In this document: piece after piece, positions 1 through 7,415 of the stretch | Layout: each line of letters begins with the position of its first letter | How positions within the stretch are numbered: position 1 is the first letter of the stretch | NCBI GenBank assembly: GCA_017547085.1 | Contig: JAFYQM010000010.1 | Coordinates: forward strand, 1-46,839 | DNA: 46,839 nucleotides | Source: Oscillibacter sp. | Lineage (GTDB): Bacteria; Bacillota; Clostridia; Oscillospirales; Oscillospiraceae | Direction: 5' to 3' | Made by a program: the position numbers and the translations under genes | The notes under the pieces: model-generated | What the model saw: the letters and a program-made list of their open reading frames with translations, nothing else | What the model was told of the DNA's origin: nothing | Databases searched by the model: none

Positions 1-6
1 GCAAAC

Positions 7-82
7 GGGAGCATAGCTCAGCTGGGAGAGCATCTGCCTTACAAGCAGGAGGTCACAGGTTCGAGCCCTGTTGTTCCCACCA
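7..82 (+). tRNA. tRNA-Val (anticodon UAC)
   Basis: The 7-bp acceptor stem GGGAGCA pairs with TGTTCCC, followed by discriminator A and an encoded CCA. The D-loop reads AGCTCAGCTGGGAGAG and the T-arm contains GGTTCGAG. The anticodon loop CTTACAA gives UAC, which decodes Val GUA/GUG. It is the first of a closely spaced tRNA cluster. Confidence 0.97.
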
Positions 83-90
83 AAAGATTT

Positions 91-167
91 GGCCCTGTGG
101 TGCAGTCGGTTAGCACGCCAGCCTGTCACGCTGGAGGTCGACGGTTCGAGTCCGTTCGGGGTCGCCA
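91..167 (+). tRNA. tRNA-Asp (anticodon GUC)
   Basis: The acceptor stem GGCCCTG pairs with CGGGGTC allowing G-U pairs. It has discriminator G and an encoded CCA. The anticodon loop centred on GTC decodes Asp. It lies 8 nt after tRNA-Val, so the two are probably cut from one transcript. Confidence 0.97.
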
Positions 168-211
168 TAAAGTCGCAAATTTGCGCAATGAGGAAGAAAA
201 CTTCCTCATAT

Positions 212-287
<76 letters not shown>

Positions 288-292
288 AATTT

Positions 293-368
293 GCGGGTGT
301 AGCTCATCCGGTAGAGCGCCACCTTGCCAAGGTGGAGGTAGCGAGTTCGAGCCTCGTCACCCGCTCCA
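293..368 (+). tRNA. tRNA-Gly (anticodon GCC)
   Basis: The acceptor stem GCGGGTG pairs with CACCCGC. Discriminator T and an encoded CCA follow. The anticodon loop TTGCCAA reads GCC and decodes Gly GGC/GGU. It starts 5 nt after tRNA-Phe. Confidence 0.97.
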
Positions 369-371
369 GAG

Positions 372-397
372 GATGCCCACACGAAAGTGTGGGCATC
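372..397 (+). terminator. Perfect 11-bp GAAA-capped hairpin after tRNA-Gly
   Basis: An 11-bp perfect stem (372-382 with 387-397) is closed by a GAAA tetraloop just 3 nt after the tRNA-Gly CCA. It probably ends the four-tRNA transcript or acts as a 3' processing hairpin. The downstream sequence is A-rich rather than a clear T-run, so its terminator strength is uncertain. Confidence 0.45.
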
Positions 398-414
398 GAA
401 ATCTAAAATAAATG

Positions 415-443
415 TGGACTTTTTCTTACGGTTCGCATATAAT
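415..443 (+). promoter_or_regulatory. Sigma-A-type promoter of tRNA-Cys
   Basis: The -35 box TGGACT (415-420) and -10 box TATAAT (438-443) are separated by exactly 17 bp. The -10 ends 15 nt before the tRNA-Cys 5' end, leaving a leader of a few nucleotides. This indicates that tRNA-Cys is transcribed separately from the four tRNAs upstream. Confidence 0.75.
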
Positions 444-458
444 ATAAATGTGTCCCGT

Positions 459-533
459 GGTGACATAGCCAAGTGGTAAGGCAAGAGTCTGCAAAACTCT
501 CATTCCCCGGTTCAAATCCGGGTGTCACCTCCA
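459..533 (+). tRNA. tRNA-Cys (anticodon GCA)
   Basis: The acceptor stem GGTGACA pairs with TGTCACC. Discriminator T and an encoded CCA follow. The anticodon loop CTGCAAA reads GCA and decodes Cys. It has its own promoter and terminator. Confidence 0.97.
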
Positions 534-539
534 AATGTG

Positions 540-577
540 AAGGAATTCAAGCGATTTGCTTGGATTCCTTCTTTTTT
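540..577 (+). terminator. Intrinsic terminator of tRNA-Cys
   Basis: A 13-nt arm (540-552) pairs with 558-570 with one internal mismatch. It is followed by C and six T residues (572-577). It lies 6 nt after the CCA end of tRNA-Cys. Confidence 0.85.
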
Positions 578-599
578 ACATTTGGGAGTTGAAACTGAA

Positions 600-925
600 A
601 GTTTATTTCTGGGCTTGATAGAAAAACGTATACGGGGCTGAGAGATTACACGATCATCTGAATACCCGAATACGGACAAGAGAACTTCTGATCCTGCGGG
701 AGATATTATAAATAAAGAATTTATAAAGAAACGGCACGAAGCCTTTTCGCTGCTTTAGCCTTTAGAGGAGAAAAAGAGTACAGCAGGCCAACTCAAACAA
801 AAGACTCATATCATCGAGAATGTTGTTATATTTCGACGGTATGAGTCTTTACTTATGTGATAGAAGTGCCGCATACGGAGCCGTACGCACGGTGGGGTGA
901 GAGGTCGGGGCTATCCGGCCCATTT
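600..925 (+). mobile_element. Probable 3' remnant of an ORF-less group II intron
   Basis: This stretch has no protein gene but looks like structured RNA. An 11-bp perfect stem (800-810 with 840-850) extends into a longer imperfect hairpin. Near 864-892 is a domain-V-like hairpin: stem TACG/CGTA with the characteristic CG bulge on its 3' side, followed by CACGG. A domain-VI-like hairpin follows at about 903-919. The wording GTACGCACGGTGGGGTGAGAGG resembles, in two halves, the conserved D5-D6 junction of clostridial group II introns as I remember it. No reverse transcriptase gene and no GUGYG 5' boundary are visible, so I call it truncated. The left edge is approximate. It sits immediately after an intrinsic terminator, a known insertion preference of some bacterial group II introns. 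Confidence 0.5.
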
Positions 926-1084
926 AATTGAAAGCAAACATTTGTATGGCAAAATTGCACAATGTTTTGCTAAAAAACTGTGCGAAACGCACGCGGAAAA
1001 GAAGGGGTGTTAAAAAATCTTTGCTGAAATTGCTAATTTTTATCGACTTATTCACAAATTATACACAAATCTTAATATTGCCTC

Positions 1085-1113
1085 TTAACAAAAAGAAAGT
1101 GAAGATGTATAAT
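1085..1113 (+). promoter_or_regulatory. Sigma-A-type promoter of the unknown gene-cstA unit
   Basis: The -35 box TTAACA (1085-1090) and -10 box TATAAT (1108-1113) have a 17-bp spacer. Transcription would start near 1120, about 50 nt before the first start codon. A short A+T-rich tract precedes it. Confidence 0.75.
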
Positions 1114-1168
1114 GTCTGCTATAAGCGGACTTTTATACTTTATAGGAAAAGGATGTGGGAACGCACAC

Positions 1169-1687
1169 ATGGAAATGACCCTGCAGGAGCGGTTGGAGAA
1201 GCTTTTGAAAGCGTACTCCCATCACTACGATATCGATCGTGATGTGCATACGGAAGAAGGCGATTACCCCGCTGCGGCCACATTCTTCATGCGGGATGAG
1301 AACTATGCTTTCATCCGCGAAGCAGTAATCAGCGCATATGAGCAGTACGAATACGTTTACTTTTTCATGGCGGAGCATCTGGATGCCTCCGCGGCGAAAG
1401 AACTGCTTGACCGGACACTGAAGGCCGGTATGGCCCGCATCAAACCCCATAAGGAGCATAAGTGCTCCTATGTGACACTGGTGATCCTTGCGGACACCAT
1501 GGACGAGGAAGCGAAAAATTTGATTCAGAAGACCCGCTTCCAGAAAAACTATCGACTGGCACTCCATGGCTGGATGGAGTATCATATTGCTGCAATGGAA
1601 ACTTCCACGCACAGCTTCCTTTCTAATCCAGCCGGAAAGGAAGCAAGAAAAACGTTGGAACTGAACTTCAGTTCCGAGGTACATTAA
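1169..1687 (+). CDS. Conserved-looking protein of unknown function, upstream of cstA
   Basis: The 172-aa soluble protein has no signal peptide and no membrane segment. I do not recognise a domain with confidence. It is rich in charged and aromatic residues and begins with a helix-like MTLQERLEKLLKAYSHHYDI; the middle and C-terminus also look mostly alpha-helical. The frame is open further upstream, but an ATG at 1112 would lie inside the -10 box. I chose ATG 1169, which has a GGGA motif 8 nt upstream. It lies 17 nt before cstA and shares its promoter, so a role connected with that carrier, for example in regulation, is a reasonable guess but is not shown by the sequence. Confidence 0.8.
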   Translation: MEMTLQERLEKLLKAYSHHYDIDRDVHTEEGDYPAAATFFMRDENYAFIREAVISAYEQYEYVYFFMAEHLDASAAKELLDRTLKAGMARIKPHKEHKCSYVTLVILADTMDEEAKNLIQKTRFQKNYRLALHGWMEYHIAAMETSTHSFLSNPAGKEARKTLELNFSSEVH

Positions 1688-1704
1688 GAAGGGAGAGTAC
1701 AATT

Positions 1705-3414
1705 ATGTCTGGTTTGCTTCTTGTCATCATTGGCTCCGCTCTGCTTCTGCTCGGCTACATCTTCTATGGTCGCTGGCTGTGCAAGCAGTGGGGTGTCGGT
1801 GAAGGCGGCGAAACCCCCGCTCACACCATGGAAGATGGTGTTGACTATGTTCCCGCAAAGGCGGCCGTTCTGATGGGCCACCACTTCTCCTCCATCGCAG
1901 GTGCCGGCCCCATTACCGGTCCCATCAGCGCTGCAGGTTCCGGCTTCGGCTGGCTGGCTTGCTCCCTGTGGATCGTCATCGGCGGTATCTTCTTCGGCGG
2001 CGTGCATGACTTCGGCGCTCTGTTCGCATCCGTGCGTCACGGCGGCAAGTCCATCGGCGAGATCATCTCTGCCAACATGTCCGTTCGCGCAAAGCGTCTG
2101 TTCATCATCTTCTCCTACCTGACCCTGATCCTGGTCGTGGCTGCTTTCGCATCCATCGTTGCCGGTACTTTCGGTGCCACTTACACCGAGGCAGGCGTTC
2201 TGGATAAGGTTGCTTCCACCGCTAACGCTCAGGTCGCCATGGTTTCTCTGCTGTTCATCGTGATCGCAATCATCTTTGGTTTCTGCGTCTATCGTAAGAA
2301 TGCCCCCATCGGCATCGCTTCCGTCATCGGCGTGGTTGCCATCGCTGTGATCATCCTGATCGGCCTGAACTTCCATCCCATTTATCTGTCCACCAAGGCT
2401 TGGATGTGGATCTGCGGCGCCTACATTCTGGTTGCCTCTGTCACTCCCGTGTGGATCCTGCTGCAGCCCCGTGACTATCTGTCCTCCTTCCTGCTGTATG
2501 CAATGCTGGCTCTGGCCGTCATCGGCGTTGTGATGGGCAATCCTTCTCTGGACACTCTGCCCGTTCTGAACAAGGCTGGCAACACCATCCCCGTGTTCCC
2601 CGTTCTGTTCACCACCATCGCTTGCGGTGCTATCTCCGGCTTCCATTCTCTGGTTGGCTCCGGTACCACCTCCAAGCAGTTGGATAAGGAAACCGACGCA
2701 AAGCCCATCGCTTACGGCGGCATGCTGATCGAGTGCGTCCTGGCTCTGCTGACCCTGTGCGCCTGCGCTCATGCTTATTCCTATGCCGGTACCGATAAGG
2801 CTCTGACTGGTGCTACCGCTATCTTCGGCGGCGGTATCGCTGACATGATCGATCCTTCCCGCGGCACCGTGTACAGCGTTCTGTTCACCCTGCTGGTTCT
2901 GACCTACTCCACCTTCTGCCTGACCTCTCTGGACACCGCTACCCGTCTGGGTCGCTTCATGTTCCAGGAGTTCTGGATTGATGCTTCCAAGGGCGAGACC
3001 CCCGAGAACGTCACCGGCTACAAGAAGGTTCTGTCCAACCCCTATGTTGCTACCGTCATCACCGTCATCCTGGGCATCCTGCTGGGTCTGAACGGCTATG
3101 CCAAGATCTGGGCTCTGTTTGGCTCTGCCAACCAGCTGCTGGCTGCTCTGGCTCTGCTGGCTATCGCTGCATGGCTGGGCAACACCGGTAAGAAGAACGC
3201 CATGTGCTGGATCCCCATGTTCTTCATGCTGGCCGTTACCATCGCATCCCTGATCATCAACACCAAGACCCAGATCGGTCTGATCACCGCTGGCGGTGCT
3301 GACTGGGGTCCCTATGTTCAGGCTATCGTGGGCGTCGTGCTGGTTATCCTGGCTATCGTTCTGGCCGTCGAGGGTATCCAGACTATCTTCGGCAAGAAGA
3401 AGGCTGCGAAGTAA
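1705..3414 (+). CDS. cstA: CstA-family carrier (carbon starvation protein A)
   Basis: The 569-aa polytopic membrane protein has about 15-16 hydrophobic segments. The N-terminal CstA signatures include GVDYVPAK, HHFSSIAGAGPITGP and HDFGALFASVRHGGKSIGE. The later part carries the usual ISGFHSLVGSGTTSKQL and LTSLDTATRLGRFM segments, so both CstA halves are present. Family members import peptides or pyruvate during carbon limitation (E. coli CstA and BtsT), and substrate specificity cannot be read from sequence. The start ATG has GGGAG 9 nt upstream. The gene follows the unknown 172-aa protein by 17 nt and ends at a strong terminator. Codon use is strongly biased towards C-ending codons, suggesting high expression. 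A shorter paralogue lies at 25802-27310. Confidence 0.93.
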   Translation: MSGLLLVIIGSALLLLGYIFYGRWLCKQWGVGEGGETPAHTMEDGVDYVPAKAAVLMGHHFSSIAGAGPITGPISAAGSGFGWLACSLWIVIGGIFFGGVHDFGALFASVRHGGKSIGEIISANMSVRAKRLFIIFSYLTLILVVAAFASIVAGTFGATYTEAGVLDKVASTANAQVAMVSLLFIVIAIIFGFCVYRKNAPIGIASVIGVVAIAVIILIGLNFHPIYLSTKAWMWICGAYILVASVTPVWILLQPRDYLSSFLLYAMLALAVIGVVMGNPSLDTLPVLNKAGNTIPVFPVLFTTIACGAISGFHSLVGSGTTSKQLDKETDAKPIAYGGMLIECVLALLTLCACAHAYSYAGTDKALTGATAIFGGGIADMIDPSRGTVYSVLFTLLVLTYSTFCLTSLDTATRLGRFMFQEFWIDASKGETPENVTGYKKVLSNPYVATVITVILGILLGLNGYAKIWALFGSANQLLAALALLAIAAWLGNTGKKNAMCWIPMFFMLAVTIASLIINTKTQIGLITAGGADWGPYVQAIVGVVLVILAIVLAVEGIQTIFGKKKAAK

Positions 3415-3465
3415 TTTTGCCTTTCAAAATACGGCAGAGTTTTGCCAGTCTCTGTTGTAAACAAA

Positions 3466-3496
3466 AAAGAGCTGCCGCATTGCGGCAGCTCTTTTT
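3466..3496 (+). terminator. Terminator of cstA (hairpin usable from both strands)
   Basis: The stem AGAGCTGCCGC/GCGGCAGCTCT (within 3467-3493) has a short ATT loop. It ends in TTTTT on the plus strand and has a matching A-run on its left. It separates cstA from the convergent aro operon. Confidence 0.88.
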
Positions 3497-3501
3497 ATTA
3501 A

Positions 3502-3535
3502 AAAACACCGTCCTGAAAAAGCAGGACGGTGTTTT
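3502..3535 (-). terminator. Terminator of the aromatic amino acid operon
   Basis: The stem CACCGTCCTG (3506-3515) pairs with CAGGACGGTG (3522-3531), extended by A-T pairs. Read on the minus strand it is followed by a T-rich run. It lies 7 nt after the aroQ stop codon. Confidence 0.85.
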
Positions 3536-3542
3536 GCATTTG

Positions 3543-3971
3543 TTATTTGTCACACAGCAAATGCAGCGCTTCCAGGTAACCGGGCAGTCCATGGCCGCGA
3601 ATGGTGCCGATGCACGCTGCGCGGATATAGGACACATGGCGGAATTCCTCGCGGGTATCGGGATCAGACACATGTACTTCTACCGTTGGAATACCAACCG
3701 CTTTGACCGCGTCCAGCAGCGCCACGCTGGTGTGCGTGTAGGCCGCCGGATTGATGATGATGCCGTCCACTTTGTCGAAATAGGCCTGCTGAATGGCATC
3801 CACCAGAGCGCCTTCGTGGTTGGACTGGAAGAAGGTCACCTCTGCACCGAGCAGGTCCGCCTCGGCCTGAATCATGGCTTTCAGATCTTCGTAAGTCGCC
3901 TTGCCGTAAATCTCCGGCTGGCGAATGCCCAGCATGTTCATGTTGGGACCGTTAATCACCAGAATTTTCAC
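3543..3971 (-). CDS. aroQ: 3-dehydroquinate dehydratase, type II
   Basis: This gene encodes a 142-aa cytosolic enzyme, typical length for the type II dodecameric family, that dehydrates 3-dehydroquinate to 3-dehydroshikimate (shikimate step 3). Visible signatures are the N-terminal INGPNMNMLG, the tyrosine in QPEIYGKATYED, FFQSNHEGALVD, INPAAYTHTSVALLDA, VEVHVSDPDTREEFRHVS, and the C-terminal IRGHGLPGYLEAL. The start codon is GTG, chosen because GGAGGG lies 5-6 nt upstream. The first 20 nt overlap the end of the aroE-aroK gene, so translation is probably coupled. It is the last gene of the operon and is followed directly by a terminator. Confidence 0.96.
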   Translation of the reverse strand: MKILVINGPNMNMLGIRQPEIYGKATYEDLKAMIQAEADLLGAEVTFFQSNHEGALVDAIQQAYFDKVDGIIINPAAYTHTSVALLDAVKAVGIPTVEVHVSDPDTREEFRHVSYIRAACIGTIRGHGLPGYLEALHLLCDK

Positions 3972-5196
3972 AGAAATCCCTCCAAATCGCTTGCGCGGTT
4001 TCTTCGATGGAACCGCTGTTTTCCATCAGGACATCCCGGAACCGGGCGTACATCGGCTCCCGTTCTGTCCACATGGCGGCAAGATCAGCGCCCTGAGACA
4101 GGGGGCGGCCGTCGGTGGGCAGGACTGTCAGATCCCGCAGCAAATGATAGATGCGGCCGTTCTGATGCAGTGGAGCGTAGTTGCGCGGGTCCTTTACCAC
4201 ACCGCCGCCGGTCAAGATGATCTTGGCGGACAGCTTGCCGATTTCGGCTGTGACTTCCCGTTCTAATGCGCGGAAGGCCGCTTCGCCCTCTGCGGCGAAA
4301 ATCTCAGGAATGCTGCGTCCGGCCTTTTCCACAATGCGTTGATCAAGATCAATGGCTTCCCGTCCGGTCAGTTCGGCCAGCGCCTGTCCAACGGAGGTCT
4401 TGCCGCAGCCGGGCATACCAATGAGAACGATGTTGGTGGCGTCCCGCCGCAGCATGGCGAGAATCCGCTCGTTTTCGCTGTCAGGAATGGTTTTGTTGAA
4501 GAAGTGCTCCTCTGCCGCCTTGGCCTGTGCCACCAGCATGGGAAGACCATCGGAGCAGGGGATACCCAGTTCCTCCGCCTGCAGCAGCAGAGCGGTGCGG
4601 CGGGGATTGTAGATTACGTCCAGCACGCCGAGGCAGTTAGGGAAGTTGCGCAGGTCTGCGGGGGAGACTCCGTTGTGAGGATACATGCCAACAGGAGTGG
4701 TGTTGACGAGGATCTCCGCATCGGCGTGGTGGGAAAGATTTTCGTAGTTGTTTTCGCCGGAGCGGGAGATCACAACGATCTCTGCTGCACCCATGGTGCG
4801 GCAGACGGCCTGCGCCGTCAGGGAGGCGCCGCCGCTGCCTAAAATGACAACTTTTCTTCCGGAAAGAGAGATGCCTGCACGCTCCGCCATCCAGCGGAAA
4901 CCAACGGCGTCGGTGTTCCAGGCGTACAGCTTTCCGTCCGTGCGGCGGGCAAGGGTATTGACGCTGCCAATGGCCTGCGCTGCCGCATCGACCACGTCGC
5001 AATAGGGCATCACATCCCGCTTGTAGGGGATGGTGACGTTCAGACCGCCGATATCGGGCCGGGCCAGAAAAGAAGCCAATTCCTCCGGCTCCAGCTCGAT
5101 CAGCCGGTAATCTTCGCAGCCCAGCGCCTTATGGATGGGAGCGGACCAGCTGTGCCCAAGCGTTCGGCCCAGCAGGCCAAAAATGCGTTTCTCCAT
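3952..5196 (-). CDS. aroE-aroK: Bifunctional shikimate dehydrogenase / shikimate kinase fusion
   Basis: The 414-aa protein joins two consecutive shikimate enzymes. Residues 1 to about 250 form AroE, the NADPH-dependent reduction of 3-dehydroshikimate. It shows LGHSWSAP substrate-binding serines, NVTIPYK with the catalytic lysine, an NTDAVG aspartate and the nucleotide loop GSGGASLT. Residues about 250-414 form AroK, which phosphorylates shikimate at O3 with ATP. It shows the Walker A loop GMPGCGKTSVG, DLDQRIVEKAG, FRALEREV, the LTGGGVV loop and a GRPLS lid arginine. AroE is slightly short and has HKALG where HNAAF is usual. The frame is open further upstream, but the start at 5196, 4 nt after the pheA stop, gives the normal AroE N-terminus. 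No stop or indel separates the halves. Confidence 0.93.
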   Translation of the reverse strand: MEKRIFGLLGRTLGHSWSAPIHKALGCEDYRLIELEPEELASFLARPDIGGLNVTIPYKRDVMPYCDVVDAAAQAIGSVNTLARRTDGKLYAWNTDAVGFRWMAERAGISLSGRKVVILGSGGASLTAQAVCRTMGAAEIVVISRSGENNYENLSHHADAEILVNTTPVGMYPHNGVSPADLRNFPNCLGVLDVIYNPRRTALLLQAEELGIPCSDGLPMLVAQAKAAEEHFFNKTIPDSENERILAMLRRDATNIVLIGMPGCGKTSVGQALAELTGREAIDLDQRIVEKAGRSIPEIFAAEGEAAFRALEREVTAEIGKLSAKIILTGGGVVKDPRNYAPLHQNGRIYHLLRDLTVLPTDGRPLSQGADLAAMWTEREPMYARFRDVLMENSGSIEETAQAIWRDFCENSGD

Positions 5197-5200
5197 GGCT

Positions 5201-6337
5201 TCATACTTCCGCGTAGGAACCGAGGTACTGGAAGCCGCTGCAGTTGCGTTCCAGTTCCTGCAGCATGGCCAGCACGCTGGGGTCCTGTACGGAGGCTTCG
5301 ATCTCAAGGAAGAAGATGAACTCGAAGTTTCGGCCGGTCACAGGGCAGGACTCCAGCTTCGTCATGTTGATGTCCAGTGCGGCCAGCTTGGAGAGGATCT
5401 CATACAATGCGCCGGGGCGGTTGTCGGTGGAGACGATCAGGCTGATGCGGTTGGCACCGGCGTAGATGACAGGTGTTTTGGAAATGCAGATAAAGCGGGT
5501 GTAGTTGTTGTCGCTGTCCTGAATCTGGTCGTTGATACACTCCAGACCATACAGGGCGGTGCAGGGATGAGAAGAGATGGCGGCAGCGTGACGGTTGCCG
5601 CTTTCGGCTACCATCTGCGCGGCAACAGCCGTATTGTCGCAGGGAATGACGTGAACGCCGTTGAGACTGTTCAGGAATTTGCTGCACTGACCGATGGCCT
5701 GCTGGTGGGAATAAATTTCGGTAATATCCTCCATCTTCACGCCGGGCAGTGTCAACAGCTCGTGGCGGATGCACAGACGGGTGGAGCGGACAATGGACAG
5801 CTTGTGATCCTGCAGCAGCTCGTAAACCGCACGGACAGAGCCGTTGGAACTGTTTTCAATGGGAAGTACGCCGAACTTGCAGAAACCGGACTCCGCGGCA
5901 GCGACTACCGCGCTGAAGGTCTTGACGTAGACGATGTTGCCGCGAGGCAGAAGGCGGTCGCAGGCGACCTGAGAGTTGGCACCTTCCACGCCCTGACAGG
6001 CCACCAGACCCGTTTGGGGGAAGATATCGCTGCCGGCAGCCAGAGCGGATTGGATCTGGGCGGCCACGCGGGTGGGGGCGGAGATCAGCTCCGCCTGACG
6101 GGAACGGGCCAGTTCGAACAGGGTAGAGAAGAGGTGGTAGGCATAGCGCTCCTTGCCGCCGGAACGTTCCATGACCTTTGCCAGAACCTCCCGCTCCCGC
6201 TGTTTGTTTACGATGGGAAGTTTGTGCTCGTTTTTATAGGCGGCGACATCTTCTGCCAGTGCCATGCGTTCCAGAAACAGCTGCAGAAGCTGGTCGTCTA
6301 CGGTGTCGATTTTTGCTCGAATTTCAGATAGTTCCAT
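5201..6337 (-). CDS. pheA: Chorismate mutase / prephenate dehydratase (P-protein)
   Basis: The 378-aa enzyme converts chorismate to prephenate and then to phenylpyruvate, the committed branch to Phe. Residues 1-85 are an AroQ-class chorismate mutase (IRAKIDTVDDQLLQLFLERM). Residues about 105-285 are prephenate dehydratase, with GVEGANSQVA, LPIENSSNGSV and the catalytic NNYTRF motif. A C-terminal ACT domain (about 295-370) carries GALYEILSKLAALDINMTK, the allosteric Phe site region. The usual ESRP motif there reads ESCP, an Arg to Cys change that could alter feedback inhibition. ATG 6337 has GGAGGG 7 nt upstream. The start overlaps the end of aroC by 14 nt. Confidence 0.96.
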   Translation of the reverse strand: MELSEIRAKIDTVDDQLLQLFLERMALAEDVAAYKNEHKLPIVNKQREREVLAKVMERSGGKERYAYHLFSTLFELARSRQAELISAPTRVAAQIQSALAAGSDIFPQTGLVACQGVEGANSQVACDRLLPRGNIVYVKTFSAVVAAAESGFCKFGVLPIENSSNGSVRAVYELLQDHKLSIVRSTRLCIRHELLTLPGVKMEDITEIYSHQQAIGQCSKFLNSLNGVHVIPCDNTAVAAQMVAESGNRHAAAISSHPCTALYGLECINDQIQDSDNNYTRFICISKTPVIYAGANRISLIVSTDNRPGALYEILSKLAALDINMTKLESCPVTGRNFEFIFFLEIEASVQDPSVLAMLQELERNCSGFQYLGSYAEV

Positions 6338-7415
6338 GATTTCCCTCCATAATCAGATCCAACAGAACGGCGGCAGTGACAGCTTCTACCACCGGGACGG
6401 CCCGGTGGGCAATGCAGGGGTCGTGCCGTCCTTGGATCACCAGCTCTGACGGCGTGGTGCCGGACAGGCTGACGGTCCGCTGGGACAGGCTGATAGACGG
6501 CGTGGGTTTCACAGCTACCCGCAGCGTGACGGGCATGCCGTTGGTAATGCCGCCCAAAATGCCACCGGCGCGGTTGCTGGCGGTGACGATCTCACCGTTT
6601 TCCACGGTAAAGGGGTCGTTGTTTTCAGAGCCATACAAACGGGCAGAGCCGAACCCGAGACCAAACTCCACGCCTTTAATGCCGGGGATTCCAAACAGAG
6701 CGGCGGCCAGACGGTTTTCGATGCCATCAAACATGGGATCGCCCAAACCGGCAGGCAGGCCGATGGCGGCGCATTCGATGACTCCGCCCACGGAATCCAG
6801 CGATTCACGGGTGCGCAGGATCAGCTCCTGCATCCGTGTGCCGCGCTCGTCATCCACCACGGGGAAGGGCTTTCGGGCAATTGTGTCAAACAACTCCTGT
6901 GTGGGATGCAGCGGAAAAGCGACGTCCTGTTCTGTTCCAACCGAGGCCAGATGGGCTCCCACATGAATGCCGCGGCGGGCGAGGATCTGCTTGGCGATGC
7001 CGCCTGCAATGCACAGGGGGGCCGTCAGACGGCCGGAGAAATGGCCGCCGCCTCGCATGTCCGCGTGGCCGCCCCACTTGACCCATGCGGTATAGTCCGC
7101 GTGGGAGGGGCGGGGCTTGTCCAACAGGGCGTCATAATCGGGAGAGTGGGGGTCCTGATTTTCGATGATGGCGCACAGCGGTGTGCCGCAGGTGACGTTG
7201 TCCATCAGGCCGGAGAGGAAAATGGGCTGATCCTTTTCCTTGCGGGAGGTGGAGAGGGCACTGGTGCCCGGTCTGCGCCGTGCCAGAAAAGCGTTCAGTT
7301 CATCCATGTTGATGGTTTCACCGGCAGGCAGACCGTCGATGTTCACGCCGATGGCCTTTCCGTGAGATTGGCCGAAAACCGAAATGCGCAGCAGCTTACC
7401 GAATTCAGAGGACAT
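6324..7415 (-). CDS. aroC: Chorismate synthase
   Basis: The 363-aa enzyme uses reduced FMN to eliminate phosphate from EPSP, giving chorismate. Signatures include the N-terminal FGQSHGKAIGVNIDGLPAGE, RRRPGTS, HADYTAWVKWGGHADMRGGG and FSGRLTAPLCIAGGIA. The C-terminal NRAGGILGGITNGMP is the usual chorismate synthase arginine/glycine segment. The frame is open upstream, but ATG 7415 gives the canonical N-terminus and has GGGAGG about 8 nt before it. The gene overlaps the aroA 3' end by 11 nt and pheA by 14 nt, a sign of tight translational coupling in the operon. Confidence 0.96.
   Translation of the reverse strand: MSSEFGKLLRISVFGQSHGKAIGVNIDGLPAGETINMDELNAFLARRRPGTSALSTSRKEKDQPIFLSGLMDNVTCGTPLCAIIENQDPHSPDYDALLDKPRPSHADYTAWVKWGGHADMRGGGHFSGRLTAPLCIAGGIAKQILARRGIHVGAHLASVGTEQDVAFPLHPTQELFDTIARKPFPVVDDERGTRMQELILRTRESLDSVGGVIECAAIGLPAGLGDPMFDGIENRLAAALFGIPGIKGVEFGLGFGSARLYGSENNDPFTVENGEIVTASNRAGGILGGITNGMPVTLRVAVKPTPSISLSQRTVSLSGTTPSELVIQGRHDPCIAHRAVPVVEAVTAAVLLDLIMEGNHGTI

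Noticed and set aside
601-720. Resemblance to a TPP riboswitch (CTGAGA followed by ACCCGAA).
   Set aside because: The P2/P4 helices and the conserved CCTGATCTGG-like core are missing, no thiamine gene follows, and the stretch is better explained as part of the intron-like region.
1684-2772. Long open frame on the minus strand opposite cstA.
   Set aside because: It mirrors the strongly biased codon usage of cstA, giving a Gly/Asp/Gln-rich product without any domain.
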